Assembly: GCF_031877795.1 (NCBI RefSeq)
Contig: NC_133940.1
Location: forward strand, 8,681,985-8,745,984
From: Strix aluco
Taxonomy: Eukaryota > Chordata > Aves > Strigiformes > Strigidae
Length of the DNA stretch: 64,000 bases
Reading direction: 5' to 3'
Part shown: positions 24,501-35,175 of the stretch, in pieces
Position numbering within the stretch: position 1 is the stretch's first letter
Layout of the letters: the number at the start of each line of letters is the position of its first letter
Translations under genes and position numbers: made by a program
Notes under the pieces: model-generated
What the model was told of the DNA's origin: nothing
Database searches by the model: none
The model's input: the letters and a program-made list of their open reading frames with translations, nothing else

Positions 24501-27500
24501 TTGGGGTTTACAAGGTTTGGGACAGTGCCTCTTTAGAAAGAAGATAGGTGGAAGCAGATGGTCCTGTGGTAGCTGAGCATGGAAGGAGACGCCTGAAGAA
24601 AGTGTGTTGTGGCAGGAAGGATGTGTTAGATGAGGGAGCTGAGACAAGCTGGGATTGTAAGGAGGCAGTATGCAGGGGGCACGCAATTTCCAGGAGTCTG
24701 GTAGCGTAGGAGGTGCTATACTGCGGTGGCAAATCTCTTGGAGCAGGTGTGCAGGGGCAAACTGCCTGCCTGCCACCCCCTGGGCAGCTTGGCAGTGTGT
24801 GCTGGGAAAGAGCCAGGGCCGAGGTGTGAAGGGAAGCAAAAACAGGAGGGGGAGAAGGGAGAGAAAGGAAGAAAAAAGCCAAGAAGAGTGGGGACAACGT
24901 GACAAGAAGTGGGGGGAGCCCACCTGTGAAGGTAACCGTGAGTTTCTGTTTATCTTGCCTGTGGTTATACTGCAAGGAGGTTTTGAACTACTGCCTAATA
25001 TGACTGTCAATTATTTTAACTTGTATTTCTCACCTCAGTCCCCATGAAGTGCATTTGACAATAATTAATTTTGTGTGTGCAACTGGGAATGTATCCTACT
25101 CCTGCAGAGGTGTCAGCTTAATGGGATATGGCTACAGGGGATAACAGGCTGTGCCACCCCATTAGGGGATTTGGGGGGTCACCTGTTCATCTGGACTAAT
25201 ATTTTAATTGTTGGAACATTAGGTTTCCTGTAGTTGAATTGGGATCAGATTAACCTCTGTCTCTCTGAACTTGCATGCTGGCAAGCTCCTTAAACACCAT
25301 TGCTAATTTTATTTTCTACTTTCAGCATGTATTTAAGATAGCTCTTTTTGTTTCATAGGTTAAAGAGGAAATATTCTCACTGGCTGAGATCCCAGCGAGC
25401 AATTACAAATATTTTACTATAGTTACAGGACTTGGAATTCAGCCTCAGACCATGGGCATCAGAAAATCCATCCGTGGAAATCCCACATGTTATAAGAGTG
25501 GGAGGGTTTCATACAGAGGGATTCCTCCTCATCTTTGCTGAAGTCAAACTCTTGATTTAAAAAAAAAAAAAAGAAAAAAAAAAAGCTCTTCTACTTGTAA
25601 ATCAAACCTCTGCGAACAGCTTTCGACTATACCAGTTAGAGAAGGGTTAATTGAGCCTCTTCGTCTCTATTGCATGTTAACACAGAAGGTCAGTGATGGG
25701 AGAAGCTAGGTCCGAACTGAAGGCTTTTGAAACAGCCCCCTAACTAGCCTAATGAATATGCTGTTGAGATGAACAGGTCATTTAACACTTTTCACGTCGC
25801 TATTGTCCATCCAACCTTAAATGTCAACTCTGTCACTCTGATAGGCTGGTTCTGCTTAAAAAGGTTTCCGGCTTTGTTAGATTCCTAAGAGGGATCTCCC
25901 CCCGCCCTTACTCCTAATTGCTGGCAGAACCCTACGGATGTATTTATATCAGCCTTTTCATTAGGGTCAAGTCTTCACTAGAGAATTTTGCCAGTGGGTA
26001 AGGGTTGTGAAGAGATGTGATCCAGACAGAAGTGGAAGCGCCAAATGCAGTTGTAATTATACTGCTTAAGCTGCCGCTTACTGACCACAATGGAATAACT
26101 GGCTTTGGTAAGGGCAGGATCGTTTGATACGCTGCTGTGAGGAACATATGATGATGTGCGGGGATTGCTGGGTCTACTCTAAGACCATTTCACAGAGCTG
26201 GTGTGCCGGAGTTCAGCTGCCTGCGGACATCCGAGCCCGGCGTGGTCCCAGCCTCGGGGAAGGGCTGTGAATGGGCTGGTGGAAAGGACCCTCCTGCCGA
26301 TACCTGCCTTGTAGCGAACCCCTCGCGACAGAGGTGGGTAGCCCCCTCTCTGGTGTTTCTACCAAGGTCTTGAGCACATCTTTAGCGAGCTGACATTGGA
26401 TGTCCAGGTTGCTTGAAAAAACGTTTCATGGGAACTGAGCTGCATACCTGGTAGAACTGAATATTTATCAGAAATGTTTTCCTGAACTTCCTCAGCCTGT
26501 GAACAGCAAGCATGTTTCTTCTTGGGAGACTTCTATGTTTCCTGTGTCCCACAGCATTCTGTGGCCTAGAAGGCCTCAGAAATCACTTCCTGGCTCAGGA
26601 GGACAGCAGGCAGATGGCCCCAGGCTTTCCAGTGAAATTTCTTGATGTACTCCTTGTACTCCTGTACTCCTTGCCTCACATAGACTCTGCAGTGCGGTGG
26701 TCAGGAGCACAACAACACGGATGCTCCTAATTTAACCACACAGTCATGGGCTCAACATATTCCAAAGCTGGGTAAAGGGCAAAAGCACTGATGCTGTACT
26801 GGTACCCAATACCTTGTTGCAGTTATTTGCCCCCACAGACTTTCTTGGCTTTCTGATACCTGCATCAGCCAGCAGATAGAAAGGTGGAAACTCGGGTATC
26901 AGCACTGGAAAATAAAGGTGAAACAGCACATCTCCAAGCATGTATGCTGCAGATCAGAAATTCAGTGGCTATTCCCGGTGATGTTGCTGACTCTGAGCCC
27001 AAGAAGCTGCTCAGTAAGGAAACTGCTTTGGCAATGCACTGTATATTTGTGCTGCCCCTCCAAAATGGGAACCAGGTAACTGACTTATTCCTCCTGGAAA
27101 TGATCATGTATGTTTGGGAAGCTTTTCAGACACAGTAGCTTATTTTGAGGATATCATTGCATCAAGGGCCCTAGTAATTTTTCTGACCGGTGTGTTTCTG
27201 ATTCACTGAGATGCTTTGAACTTTCAATGTGTGAATTCATACCAGCCTCTTCCTAGCTATTAGTAGGTGATGCTACCCATGATCAAGATAGCCAACACAA
27301 CAAGCACGATGCACTCTGACCAACACTGGACAAACCCAATAAAGACCCAACATCAATTCAAATCAACTGTTTGGCTGAAATCTTCCCAAGTGCTGAGTAA
27401 ACGCCTAGTGAAACTAGCAAGAGGTCAAGTATAAGTTAATGCCAGGCTAACTTTCTACAAGACCCTTGTTAAAGGTCTTGAGGACTAATCTTTTTCACAC

Positions 27501-27559
27501 AGTTGCTGTCCTCCAGCATCCCTCTGAGGCGTTCATGGTCTCACTGATGGGAACGGGAT
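15584..27559. other. Non-coding stretch with candidate conserved blocks
   Basis: No exon was recognised. It holds a 33-bp LTR remnant at 15883-15915, an A-run near 21621 and an A-rich simple stretch near 25560. AT-rich blocks at about 19610-19860 and 25735-25960 look like candidate conserved elements from their mix of non-repetitive TAAT, octamer-like and SOX-like words; conservation itself was not tested. A minus-strand frame at 24231-25010 is pyrimidine-biased and matches nothing known. Confidence 0.45.
15883..15915 (-). mobile_element. Collapsed LTR remnant: both termini, no interior
   Basis: This 33-base sequence starts TGTCGTGGTTTAACCC and ends AAAACCAGGACA. Read on the minus strand these are the first and last bases of the same LTR type seen at 52695-53276, joined at a CCCA(A)GCC sequence that lies near both LTR ends. 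The outer 11 bases form an inverted repeat with one mismatch. Internal deletion by microhomology is the simplest reading. No target-site duplication was seen. Confidence 0.6.
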
Positions 27560-27705
27560 GGTCAAGGTACGTTGGGAGACTGGCTGGATGAGCTGTGGAG
27601 CTGATCAGCAGTGGTGAGGGTGCAGTTTCCTTACTACACCTGTCCTACGGTGTTCCACAAAGATCAGTTATCGCTCTGGTCCTTTTCTGCACTTCTGATT
27701 TCTGA
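27560..27705 (+). mobile_element. Decayed LINE (CR1/L2-type) reverse-transcriptase fragment
   Basis: Bases 27649-27705 read in one frame as GVPQRSVIALVLF, a degraded form of the GVPQGSVLGPLLF motif found in reverse transcriptases of CR1- and L2-type LINEs. An upstream ACTGGCTGGATG fits the usual WLDG region in another frame. A frameshift, a stop shortly after the motif and its divergence mark it as old. The outer boundaries are uncertain. Confidence 0.5.
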
Positions 27706-29964
27706 ACAGCTTAAACGCACGGTGGGCCTTGTTTTGCTAGCCATCTGACACAACTGGAGCAGGACAGAGCTGTGAGAAGGCCGACCCCACCAAGCTGTCG
27801 CTAGTGTTAAGATGAAATCTGACTGTTGGCTGCAGAACAGGTGAACTTACTCTAGACCTCAGGCAATTCCAGGGAGCAGAAGGCGGCATTTCATTTCTAA
27901 CCGTGGATGACTTTCCTGAATTTAAAGTGTATTTATGTAATCCATTGATTTGTTGGAGGACTCCCTGGTGACTCCAGATTTTTTCACAGCAGCCTCCCTG
28001 TTCTATCACCTCTGGCTGAAGAGGAGGTGTCATTCCATCTTGGCAGGTAATGACATGGCCTCAGCTGTTTGCATCTCTGCTGTTTTCTGGACAGCACCAA
28101 CATGATGTACATGGGCCAGAGGCCTTCAGTGCTTGGTGACTCCAGCTGAGAAAGCGCTTCAGTCAATCTCGGCAACAAGCTACTGCAAGTATTGGAATCT
28201 GTCTGCTTGCTGTGGGACCTTGAAGCAAATTTTATGCCTCGGTCCTTATATTCAAGATATTGCCTGGCCTGGGTCCTGGCTGTGGGACGCAGGGTACGGC
28301 TGACAGGTGCTTAAAAACATAGCATGTGTTTGCAAAACAAATCCCATCTGTAGCAATAATGGTGGGGACAGAACTTTCTGAAGGGAAGGTACAAGACTGT
28401 GCATTGAGGTCTCCAAGCATCGCTGCAAACCTTGCTGCCTTCTGTGCCAAGAGCCAGGCATCCTGAAATTTCTTTTAGTTTTTGTTTTCTTCTCATGCTT
28501 CCTATAGCATAAATACATGGTAATCTGTAATATTGAAACAAACAAACAAAACCCCTAAAATTTGCCAAACCCACACTTCTTAGGAGTGTGTCCCTGCTCC
28601 TGGCTGTAACCTTCTGCACCCTCCTTTGCCTTGGCTCTGGTACCTGCCTGACTCCTTGGTACGCTGGTTCAGTCTGCTAATCCAGCAGAAAACTAACCCA
28701 GCAAAAAAGGGAGGTTGAATTTTGGGCTTTGTTTGTTTATTTTTTTGTTCAGTTAGTGAGCTGCCTTGGCTCCCAGAGGGGTCAGGTGAAGGCCAGAGCT
28801 GGGGTGTGGGAGGAAGTGGGATTGCACAGCCTGGAAGAGGTTGCAGCAGAAGGTTGGATTTGCTCAGCCAACTTTCTAGGCTGTTTTCTTGGTGCACGGC
28901 AGGAAAGTGCTCAGTCGTGGGGGCCAGGTGCAACGTGCACTGCAGGAGAATTTCCTTCAGCAGTGGCAGTTCTGGGGGTGAGTAGAAGCTTTCCCTATGG
29001 GGGTTATGTTCACCCATTTGCTACTCAGCCCTCCGTTGCTTTCAAAACCATGCTGCAAGTGCTAGGACAAAACCTTCAACCCAGCTGTCTCTCAGCTACC
29101 AAAATATCTCATTTGCCCCTTGACCAGCTGTCAAAACTTCCCTGGCCTTCCTAGAACAAGCATTTTAGGGAATGTGTTTCCCTTGGCCTATGAGAAATGG
29201 GAGGGATGCTCTGGAGATGGACTAGCAGGACTGCGCATTTGCTGCCAGGTGCCTGCCCTAAGCAAGCTCCTAAGCGAGCCTGTCCGTCGGGGCTGCCAGC
29301 CCTCGCCTTTGTAATGCTCCCAGCTTGGTGTGCTCTGTCGGGTGAGATTGTGGTTCGAGGAAGAAAAGTGTTTCGGAGCAAAAAATTGTGCAACTCCAGA
29401 GCCAAGAAAAAAGCCTTAATTATAGTTTAAAACACTTTAAAGTATCCCTAAAAATAGGTGTGAGGGATGTTTGTCAGCTACAAAGAGATTATCCTGCAAT
29501 AGTATCTCTTGTCTTATTTTATGATGATGCTACAGAATACAGTCCCTCAGGTAGCCTCATTAATGTTTATGAATGAACACCTTGTTTTATGCTTTTGGTT
29601 TTAGAAGGCAGAAATAGGGCGAGGGGCTAGTAATACTGGTTTTACCATATATGCTTTGGAAAGCCCAAGGACGCGATGTAAGGTCTCTATAAGCCTCGGT
29701 GGTTCTGCATATGGATGACAATTGGATTTGGGCACTTGCTAGACCAGCAGAGGTGTCCCCTAAGGGAGAAATCCCGGCAGGACTTTGGCTAAAATAGCGG
29801 GTGAAATTCTGCACCCTTCCCAGTGGATCTGTCAGCAGGAGGTTGGCACTCCTCTATGTCTCATCAGTCATTTTGTTTTGATCTCTCCCAGCAAAGGCAA
29901 CCTGTGACTATATATTGTTATAGCCAGAAGCGCTTCCACGCAGCAGTTTTGAATGAATGACCTC
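27706..29964. other. Non-coding stretch upstream of HMGB3
   Basis: No exon and no well-preserved repeat was recognised. The sequence becomes CpG-rich only from about 29965, at the HMGB3 promoter. Confidence 0.5.
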
Positions 29965-30100
29965 ACCCGCGCCGGCCAATCGTCGCGCGACGCCGCTTAA
30001 TATTCATGAGGCGCCGCGCCAATGAGCGGGCGAGGAGGTTGTTTTAAACGGCAGAGCCCCGCAGCCAATCAGGCCGCTCTCGTAGGCAGCCAACGCGAGG
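29965..30100 (+). promoter_or_regulatory. HMGB3: HMGB3 core promoter: three CCAAT boxes and a CHR-like site
   Basis: Three forward CCAAT boxes lie at 29976-29980, 30019-30023 and 30065-30069, with spacings of 43 and 46 bases. A TTTAAA at 30043-30048 fits the CHR consensus TTYRAA. A 12-base palindrome CGTCGCGCGACG directly follows the first CCAAT. There is no clear TATA box. NF-Y on CCAAT boxes plus CHR is the known layout of cell-cycle genes controlled by DREAM/MuvB, which would suit a proliferation-linked HMGB gene. The transcription start is inferred to lie just downstream, about 30090-30110. Confidence 0.65.
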
Positions 30101-30175
30101 CTGAGCCGCGCCGCGCCGAGCCCCGCGTCGTGCCCTGCGCTCCAGCTCCTGTCCACACTACCGCGAACAATACAG
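30100..30175 (+). other. HMGB3: HMGB3 non-coding exon 1 (start approximate)
   Basis: A donor AATACAG|GTACGT at 30175/30176 lies about 100 bases downstream of the last CCAAT box and pairs in a natural way with the acceptor at 32991, four bases into which begins the short leader AGTCAAG before the HMGB3 ATG. The exon therefore carries only 5' UTR. The 3' end is well supported by the splice signal; the 5' end is an estimate from promoter position. Confidence 0.6.
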
Positions 30176-30616
30176 GTACGTGCAGCCCCGCCGCAACTTT
30201 TCGGGGGGCGGCTGCCCCCTGCCCGCCCCGCCGCCGCCCCGCCCTGCCCCCGCGCCTTCGCCCCTCTGCTCTGCCTGCCCCGGGCTTTTTTTTTTTTATT
30301 ATTATTAATTTTTTTTTTTTGTTTTCCGTTCCTTCCTTCCTCCGAGTTTTTTTTTTCTCTTTTTAATTAAAAAAAAAAAAAATCGGGAAAATCACCCAAA
30401 ACTTTCTTCCCCCCCCTCGCAAGGGGCTCGGTGGTGCCGGGGCAGATGCTGCGCGCAGCTGGCGGGGCAGCGGGCGAGGCGCAGCGTTTTGCCCCCCGTC
30501 CTCCCCCTCCCCTGCCCCGCCGGGAGCCCCCCCTCCCCACCCCCCGGCGCGGTGGGGCTACCTGTCCCCCGGTGCAGCCCGGTTTCTCAGCGCCGGGCTC
30601 CCGTGCCGCCGAGAGT

Positions 30617-31906
30617 AATATGGCTGGTGCAGCAACTACACCGGGACTAACTCCTCTTCTCGCCCGCATGGGCAGGGATTTTTCTCTGCCGCCTCCTAAT
30701 GTCGCACGGCAAAACGCGCGGCGCCCTCGGCTTTTATTTGCCCCCTTCCCCCGGGTGGGCTCGGTGGGGCTGGCGGCGGTGGGAAAGTTGTTGGCCGTGC
30801 GCAATGCCGTGCCCGCTGTTTATTCTGCATTAATATGGCTGTCGCTTTAGCATCTGACAGGGATAAACCCTGCGCGCTGCGCCCGTCTGTCCCGGCGAAG
30901 CAGTTTTTTTCTCGCCGCCGCCGCCTCCAAACTCCCCCGATCCCTTCGCCTCTGCCTCCGCCGCTCTTCCCCTGCCCGGGAAGGTGTCTCCGGCGGGGCT
31001 GCGCCCGCGGCGGGGCCCCGCATCGCCTCTTCCCCGCGCCGCGCCGCCCGTGCTGTGGGCATTAATATGGCTGGCGCTGGAGAGCCCCGGCGAAGGGAAG
31101 AAAGACGTGTAAGCGGCATAGGGATGGGGAGGGGGGTCGCGGCGGGGGAAATCTCCTTCCCGGCGCCCCGCGGGGGGCTCAAACCTTTCGCTTTCGCCCC
31201 GGCTTCTCTCTCCCCACCGCCCCGCGCCCTCGGCCGGGCGCCGGGGGGCCGCCCCGGGGCTCCCCGCACTCTTTTTCTGGCGGCGCGGAGGAGCGTAGCG
31301 GCGGCGATAATGGCTGCACGGGAGCCTTTGTTAGAGAGCGCTGCGCTAGGCAGGGGCCGGGGGGGGGGGGGGGGGGGGGGCGCCTCCCGCCCGCGCCCCG
31401 GCCCCGCCGCCCCCGACGCCCGGCGGGGGGCCGAGCGGGGAGCCCCTTCTCGGCGGGGGCGGCGTTTTGGCGGGGCCGGCGGCCGGGGGCGGCGGGCGCG
31501 GGGGGCCGAGCGCGGCGGAGGGGGGGAGCGCGGCTTTGTTCGGCGGCGCGGCGGCGGCGCCGGGAGAAGCCATCTTAGCGAGCGGGGCCGGCCCTGGGCG
31601 CGGAGCGCGGCCGCCGCCGCCGCCGCTCCCGCTGCCGCTCGCACCGGCCGCCCGGGGCCGGGCCGGCGCCCCGCGCCCCCGGCCGCCGCCCGGCCCCCCG
31701 GCGCCCCCCGCCCGCCGCCCCACCGCATTTCAGGGGCACTTTCTTTCATCAGGAGGCATTTCACAAAATGGAAGATGAATTATTGGCGTCTGGCGGAGCC
31801 GCCGCTGCCCCCTCCGCCCGCCGGCCCCGGCCCCGCCGCAGGTGCCCGCGCCCCGCGCCGCGGAGCCCGGCCGCCGCCGTGACCTTGGGGGGGAGAAGAT
31901 GGCGGG
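30617..31906 (+). promoter_or_regulatory. HMGB3: Cluster of YY1-like motifs in HMGB3 intron 1
   Basis: AATATGGCTG occurs at 30617, 30832 and 31064, followed by the weaker ATAATGGCTGC at 31307. A reverse-strand match, AAGCCATCTT, is at 31567-31576, AAAATGG is at 31765, and the strong AAGATGGCGGG is at 31896-31906. The AANATGG(C) core is the known YY1 site. The first four are in the same orientation at intervals of 215-243 bases. Function is inferred from motif and position only. Confidence 0.55.
31359..31380. repeat. 22-base G homopolymer in CpG island
   Basis: An uninterrupted run of 22 G on the plus strand. Such runs can form quadruplexes, mutate easily and are error-prone in sequencing, so its length should be treated with caution. 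Confidence 0.9.
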
Positions 31907-32867
31907 AGGGGAGCGGAGCGGAGGCCGGGCCGGCCGCCGCGGGCCGCTCGCCCCCAACTTCGGGAGCAGACGGCGGCCCCGGCCCCGCTCCGCGCCCCTG
32001 CCTCGCCGCTTTCGCCTCCGCGCCCGCGGGTTCTCCGCGCCCGCGGAGCGCTTTCGGCCGGCAGCGGGAATCCCGGGAGCGGCCGGGGCGGGAGAGGGCG
32101 GCGGAAAGCCACTTTTGTGCGCGTGGAGGGGTTAATAGGCACAATTAAATATTAACGCTGTGCTAATAAAAATTAAATTTTCAAACGCTTGAGAAGCTGT
32201 AAATAGGAAATATTGCTGCGGGAATTTTTTTTTTTAGAGGGGGAAAAAAAAAATAGTAGGGAAGAAGGGCAAAGAAATACAGCCCAAAAGTTAGCATCAT
32301 CCTCTCAGTGACTTGCTAATCACATCGTTGCACTGACCACTATGCCTCCGAACATGTGTCACTTGGTGGAGCAAGAGCAAGCGCTGCTCACCTCGCAGAG
32401 CTCCACGGGTCCTATTGTGTTTAAAACTAGCCTTTATTTGCACACCTTCTTATACGTGAAAGGTTATTGCACTTTTAGGGGGGAAAATAATCTGTCCTGT
32501 CTTTTTACCTGGACAGCAGCTCCTGATGTGAGCTCCAGCTACTAAAGGCATAAGTCATAGCCTGGCCCTGTGCGTGCCACTCAAAGCCCAGTGTGGTAGC
32601 CAACTAAACCAAATATTTTATAGTAGTTCATACATAACTCTCAATGGGCAGAAGGATGTGTATTTAATAGCCTGTCTCCAGTCTTTGGGCGTAATGTAAA
32701 TATATATATATAGATGTAAAACTGAAATCCAGTGATCGGTTTCACTTGGCTCAAGTCTGCAACCCGAGCATCGAGGAGGAATAATTTAAGTCTCTGTATG
32801 GGGGATGGCAAGAGGTGCTGGGGGGAAGAAAGGGATGTGTTGCTGATGGGACATCACTTCAGGGGGT

Positions 32868-32945
32868 GGTGGTGTGTGTGTATATATAAATATATGCACA
32901 CCATATATGCATGTACGCATATGTATACACATTCATCTATACATG
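32868..32945. repeat. TG/TA alternating repeat in HMGB3 intron 1
   Basis: A (TG)n stretch runs into imperfect TA, TGCA and TACGCA alternation and ends about 46 bases before the acceptor of the first coding exon. Alternating purine-pyrimidine DNA of this kind can adopt Z-form. Confidence 0.8.
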
Positions 32946-32998
32946 CATTCACTTGTTATTTTTTTCCCCCCTCCTTCCCTCTTCCCTACAGAGTCAAG

Positions 32999-35175
32999 AT
33001 GGCTAAAGGTGATCCGAAGAAGCCCAAGGGCAAGATGTCTGCCTATGCCTTCTTTGTGCAGACGTGCCGTGAGGAACATAAGAAAAAGAACCCAGAGGTT
33101 CCAGTCAACTTTGCAGAGTTTTCCAAGAAATGCTCGGAGAGGTGGAAGGTACTGTAGTTTGTGACTTCCTGAAGGGATAACTTACGGTATCTACTAGGAT
33201 GATGTGTGTGTGTCTGAAGGCGAAGGGAGCTGGTGCTGTTTTGGTCTGTGTGCCGTTCTTGGCAAGGCCATTGATCGGGTGCTGCTGACGCCTGTCATGA
33301 TCGCGAAGGCTTCAGCCCAGTGTATCTGCCCGTTCGGGTGCTTCTGCTGCAGCCTGGGCTCTTCCTGCTTCCAAGCAGTGCCCATCAGCAGCCACCTCCC
33401 TCCAGGCCTGTGTCCTCAAGGAGGACTCTGGCTGTGCTTGTCCCGTTCCCGTTGCTGCCCTCTCGCTGAGTATGCCAGCTGTGGCTGCGGTCCCTGGTAC
33501 AGGACCTTCGTCCCCATGGTGGTCCAGTTAGCAAACAAACAAATCCTGAAACTCCCCTATTGAGTCAGTATATGTCAGCTTGTTTACTTACAAGTTTGCC
33601 AGCTATTGAACAGTTGGGTAATCACAGGTTTGGTGTCTTGTTTTTTGGTTTTTTAGACCATGTCGAGCAAGGAGAAGGCTAAATTTGATGAAATGGCAAA
33701 GGCTGATAAGGTACGATATGATAGAGAAATGAAGGACTATGGACCAGCTAAGGGTGGCAAGAAGAAGAAGGACCCCAATGCCCCAAAACGACCACCGTAA
33801 GTACCTTTGAGGTGTTAAGTGCACACGTATTTTAGTTTGTTTTCACACACTGTAACACAGCTGATAGGTTTCCATAAAGTAAGTAGGTGGGGTATACTGC
33901 TGGTATGGCTGTATTGGTAATATTCATAGCTTACTGAAACTGTCTTGTAAATCTTCTAGGCAGCTTGTAATCTTGAGCATGTAGAGCACTAACAGAAGCT
34001 GTCACTACTTGGTGACAGTGAGACTTGTGTGTCTAAGATGAAATCGGGTTAGGGGCATAGACAACACAATTAAAAACAGTATTGAGTTAAGGCTGCAGGT
34101 CTGGGCCTCAGTAAAATCAAAACATGTTTGGGTTTGTGGTTTGGTTTGTTTTTTTAAAGTAAAAAAAAAAAAGCGTGTCTACTCAGTGTGTGTGTGTGTG
34201 TGCATGTGTGAACATTGTGGGTGAGGGATGGAGAAAGGGGGTGTGCCCCGGGCGTGCTGCTGTGGTGCTGACTGTCCTCTGGTGCTTCTCCCCAAGGTCT
34301 GGCTTCTTCCTCTTCTGTTCAGAGTTCCGCCCCAAGATCAAGTCCACAAACCCTGGCATATCCATCGGGGATGTAGCAAAGAAACTGGGCGAAATGTGGA
34401 ACAACCTCAGTGATGGTGAAAAGCAGCCTTATAATAATAAGGCAGCTAAACTGAAGGAGAAGTACGAGAAGGTAAGGCTAGTTTTCACTTGTGCCTCTTC
34501 CATACCTGCTCTCGTGTTGCTGTATTTCTGTAACGTAGACCCAGCGCAGGCGGCCCCAGCGTAGTGAGTATCTCCAGCTCACAGACCCGTTCTCACTGCG
34601 CTGCGTGCTACGTAGCCGAACTTTGCGTACGGTGGGACAGAGTAGGTTAGAGAGCTGCAGGCGGATCCGGCGAGGAGGGAGAGCTTTCCCCCAGTGCTGC
34701 GCAGCAGCGGCTGCTCATGTTGCTCCAGCAAAGGGTTTGCTGTACTGTTAAAGGAGTTTTGTCCCATTAGCAGGAAACTTTTAAGAGAGGTTGGGTTGTC
34801 TTCTCCTCCTCAAAGAAATGACTGTGAATGCAGGGTTCAAGACCTCCATCATCTGGAGGCAGTTGAATACGCTTAGGTGTCTGCATACCTGTGTACTGTA
34901 ATGCTGGCTGTCTCCTCTTTCGGGGGTGCAGCTGTGGAATGCCAGTCCCTTTACGTTAACGCCCGCTGCTGTACAAATGCTGTATGTGTTTGCTGCTTAG
35001 AGCAAATTAAGACATCCCCTTGACTTTGCAGGATGTTGCAGACTACAAGTCTAAAGGAAAGTTTGATGGCGCAAAGGGAGCAGCAACCAAAGCTGCTCGG
35101 AAAAAGGTAGAGGAAGAAGACGAAGAGGAGGAGGAGGATGAAGAAGAGGAGGATGAAGATGATGATGATGAATAA
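32999..35175 (+). CDS. HMGB3: HMGB3, high mobility group box 3 (complete, four coding exons)
   Basis: The coding segments are 32999-33148, 33657-33796, 34297-34471 and 35032-35175, giving 609 bases and 202 residues. All junctions have AG acceptors and GT donors (AAG|GTACTG, ACC|GTAAGT, AAG|GTAAGG). The start [20 protein letters not shown] sits in a good Kozak context (AAGATGG). HMG box A spans about residues 9-79, with the redox-sensitive Cys23 and Cys45 and the intercalating-type Phe38. Box B spans about 93-161, with Cys104 in GFFLFCSE. A basic linker precedes an acidic tail of 21 Asp/Glu (182-202). The tail length, and the [20 protein letters not shown] stretch, point to HMGB3 rather than HMGB1 or HMGB2. 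The protein is a nuclear, non-sequence-specific DNA-bending chromatin factor linked in other vertebrates to progenitor-cell proliferation. A CCAAT/CHR promoter and CpG island lie upstream; MTNR1C lies about 27 kb downstream on the same strand, as in mammals with GPR50. Confidence 0.97.

Larger units (their letters stand above)
29965..32135. other. HMGB3: CpG island over HMGB3 promoter, exon 1 and intron 1
   Basis: About 2.2 kb of GC- and CpG-rich sequence that stops sharply at about 32130, where AT-rich sequence begins. It is interrupted by a T/A tract at 30286-30381 and a short AT-richer block at about 31728-31795. It includes a 22-base G run (31359-31380). Long open frames on both strands here are by-products of GC richness. 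Confidence 0.85.

Noticed and set aside
24231-25010. 259-codon minus-strand frame
   Set aside because: The frame follows a polypyrimidine bias that reduces stops; it has no known domain and no splice context.
26884-27138. 84-codon plus-strand frame with a coding-like look
   Set aside because: No homology recognised; it lies next to decayed LINE sequence and may be unrelated or part of it.
30847-31764. 305-codon minus-strand frame in the HMGB3 CpG island
   Set aside because: Low-complexity Arg/Pro/Gly/Ala translation of GC-rich DNA, with equally long frames on the opposite strand.
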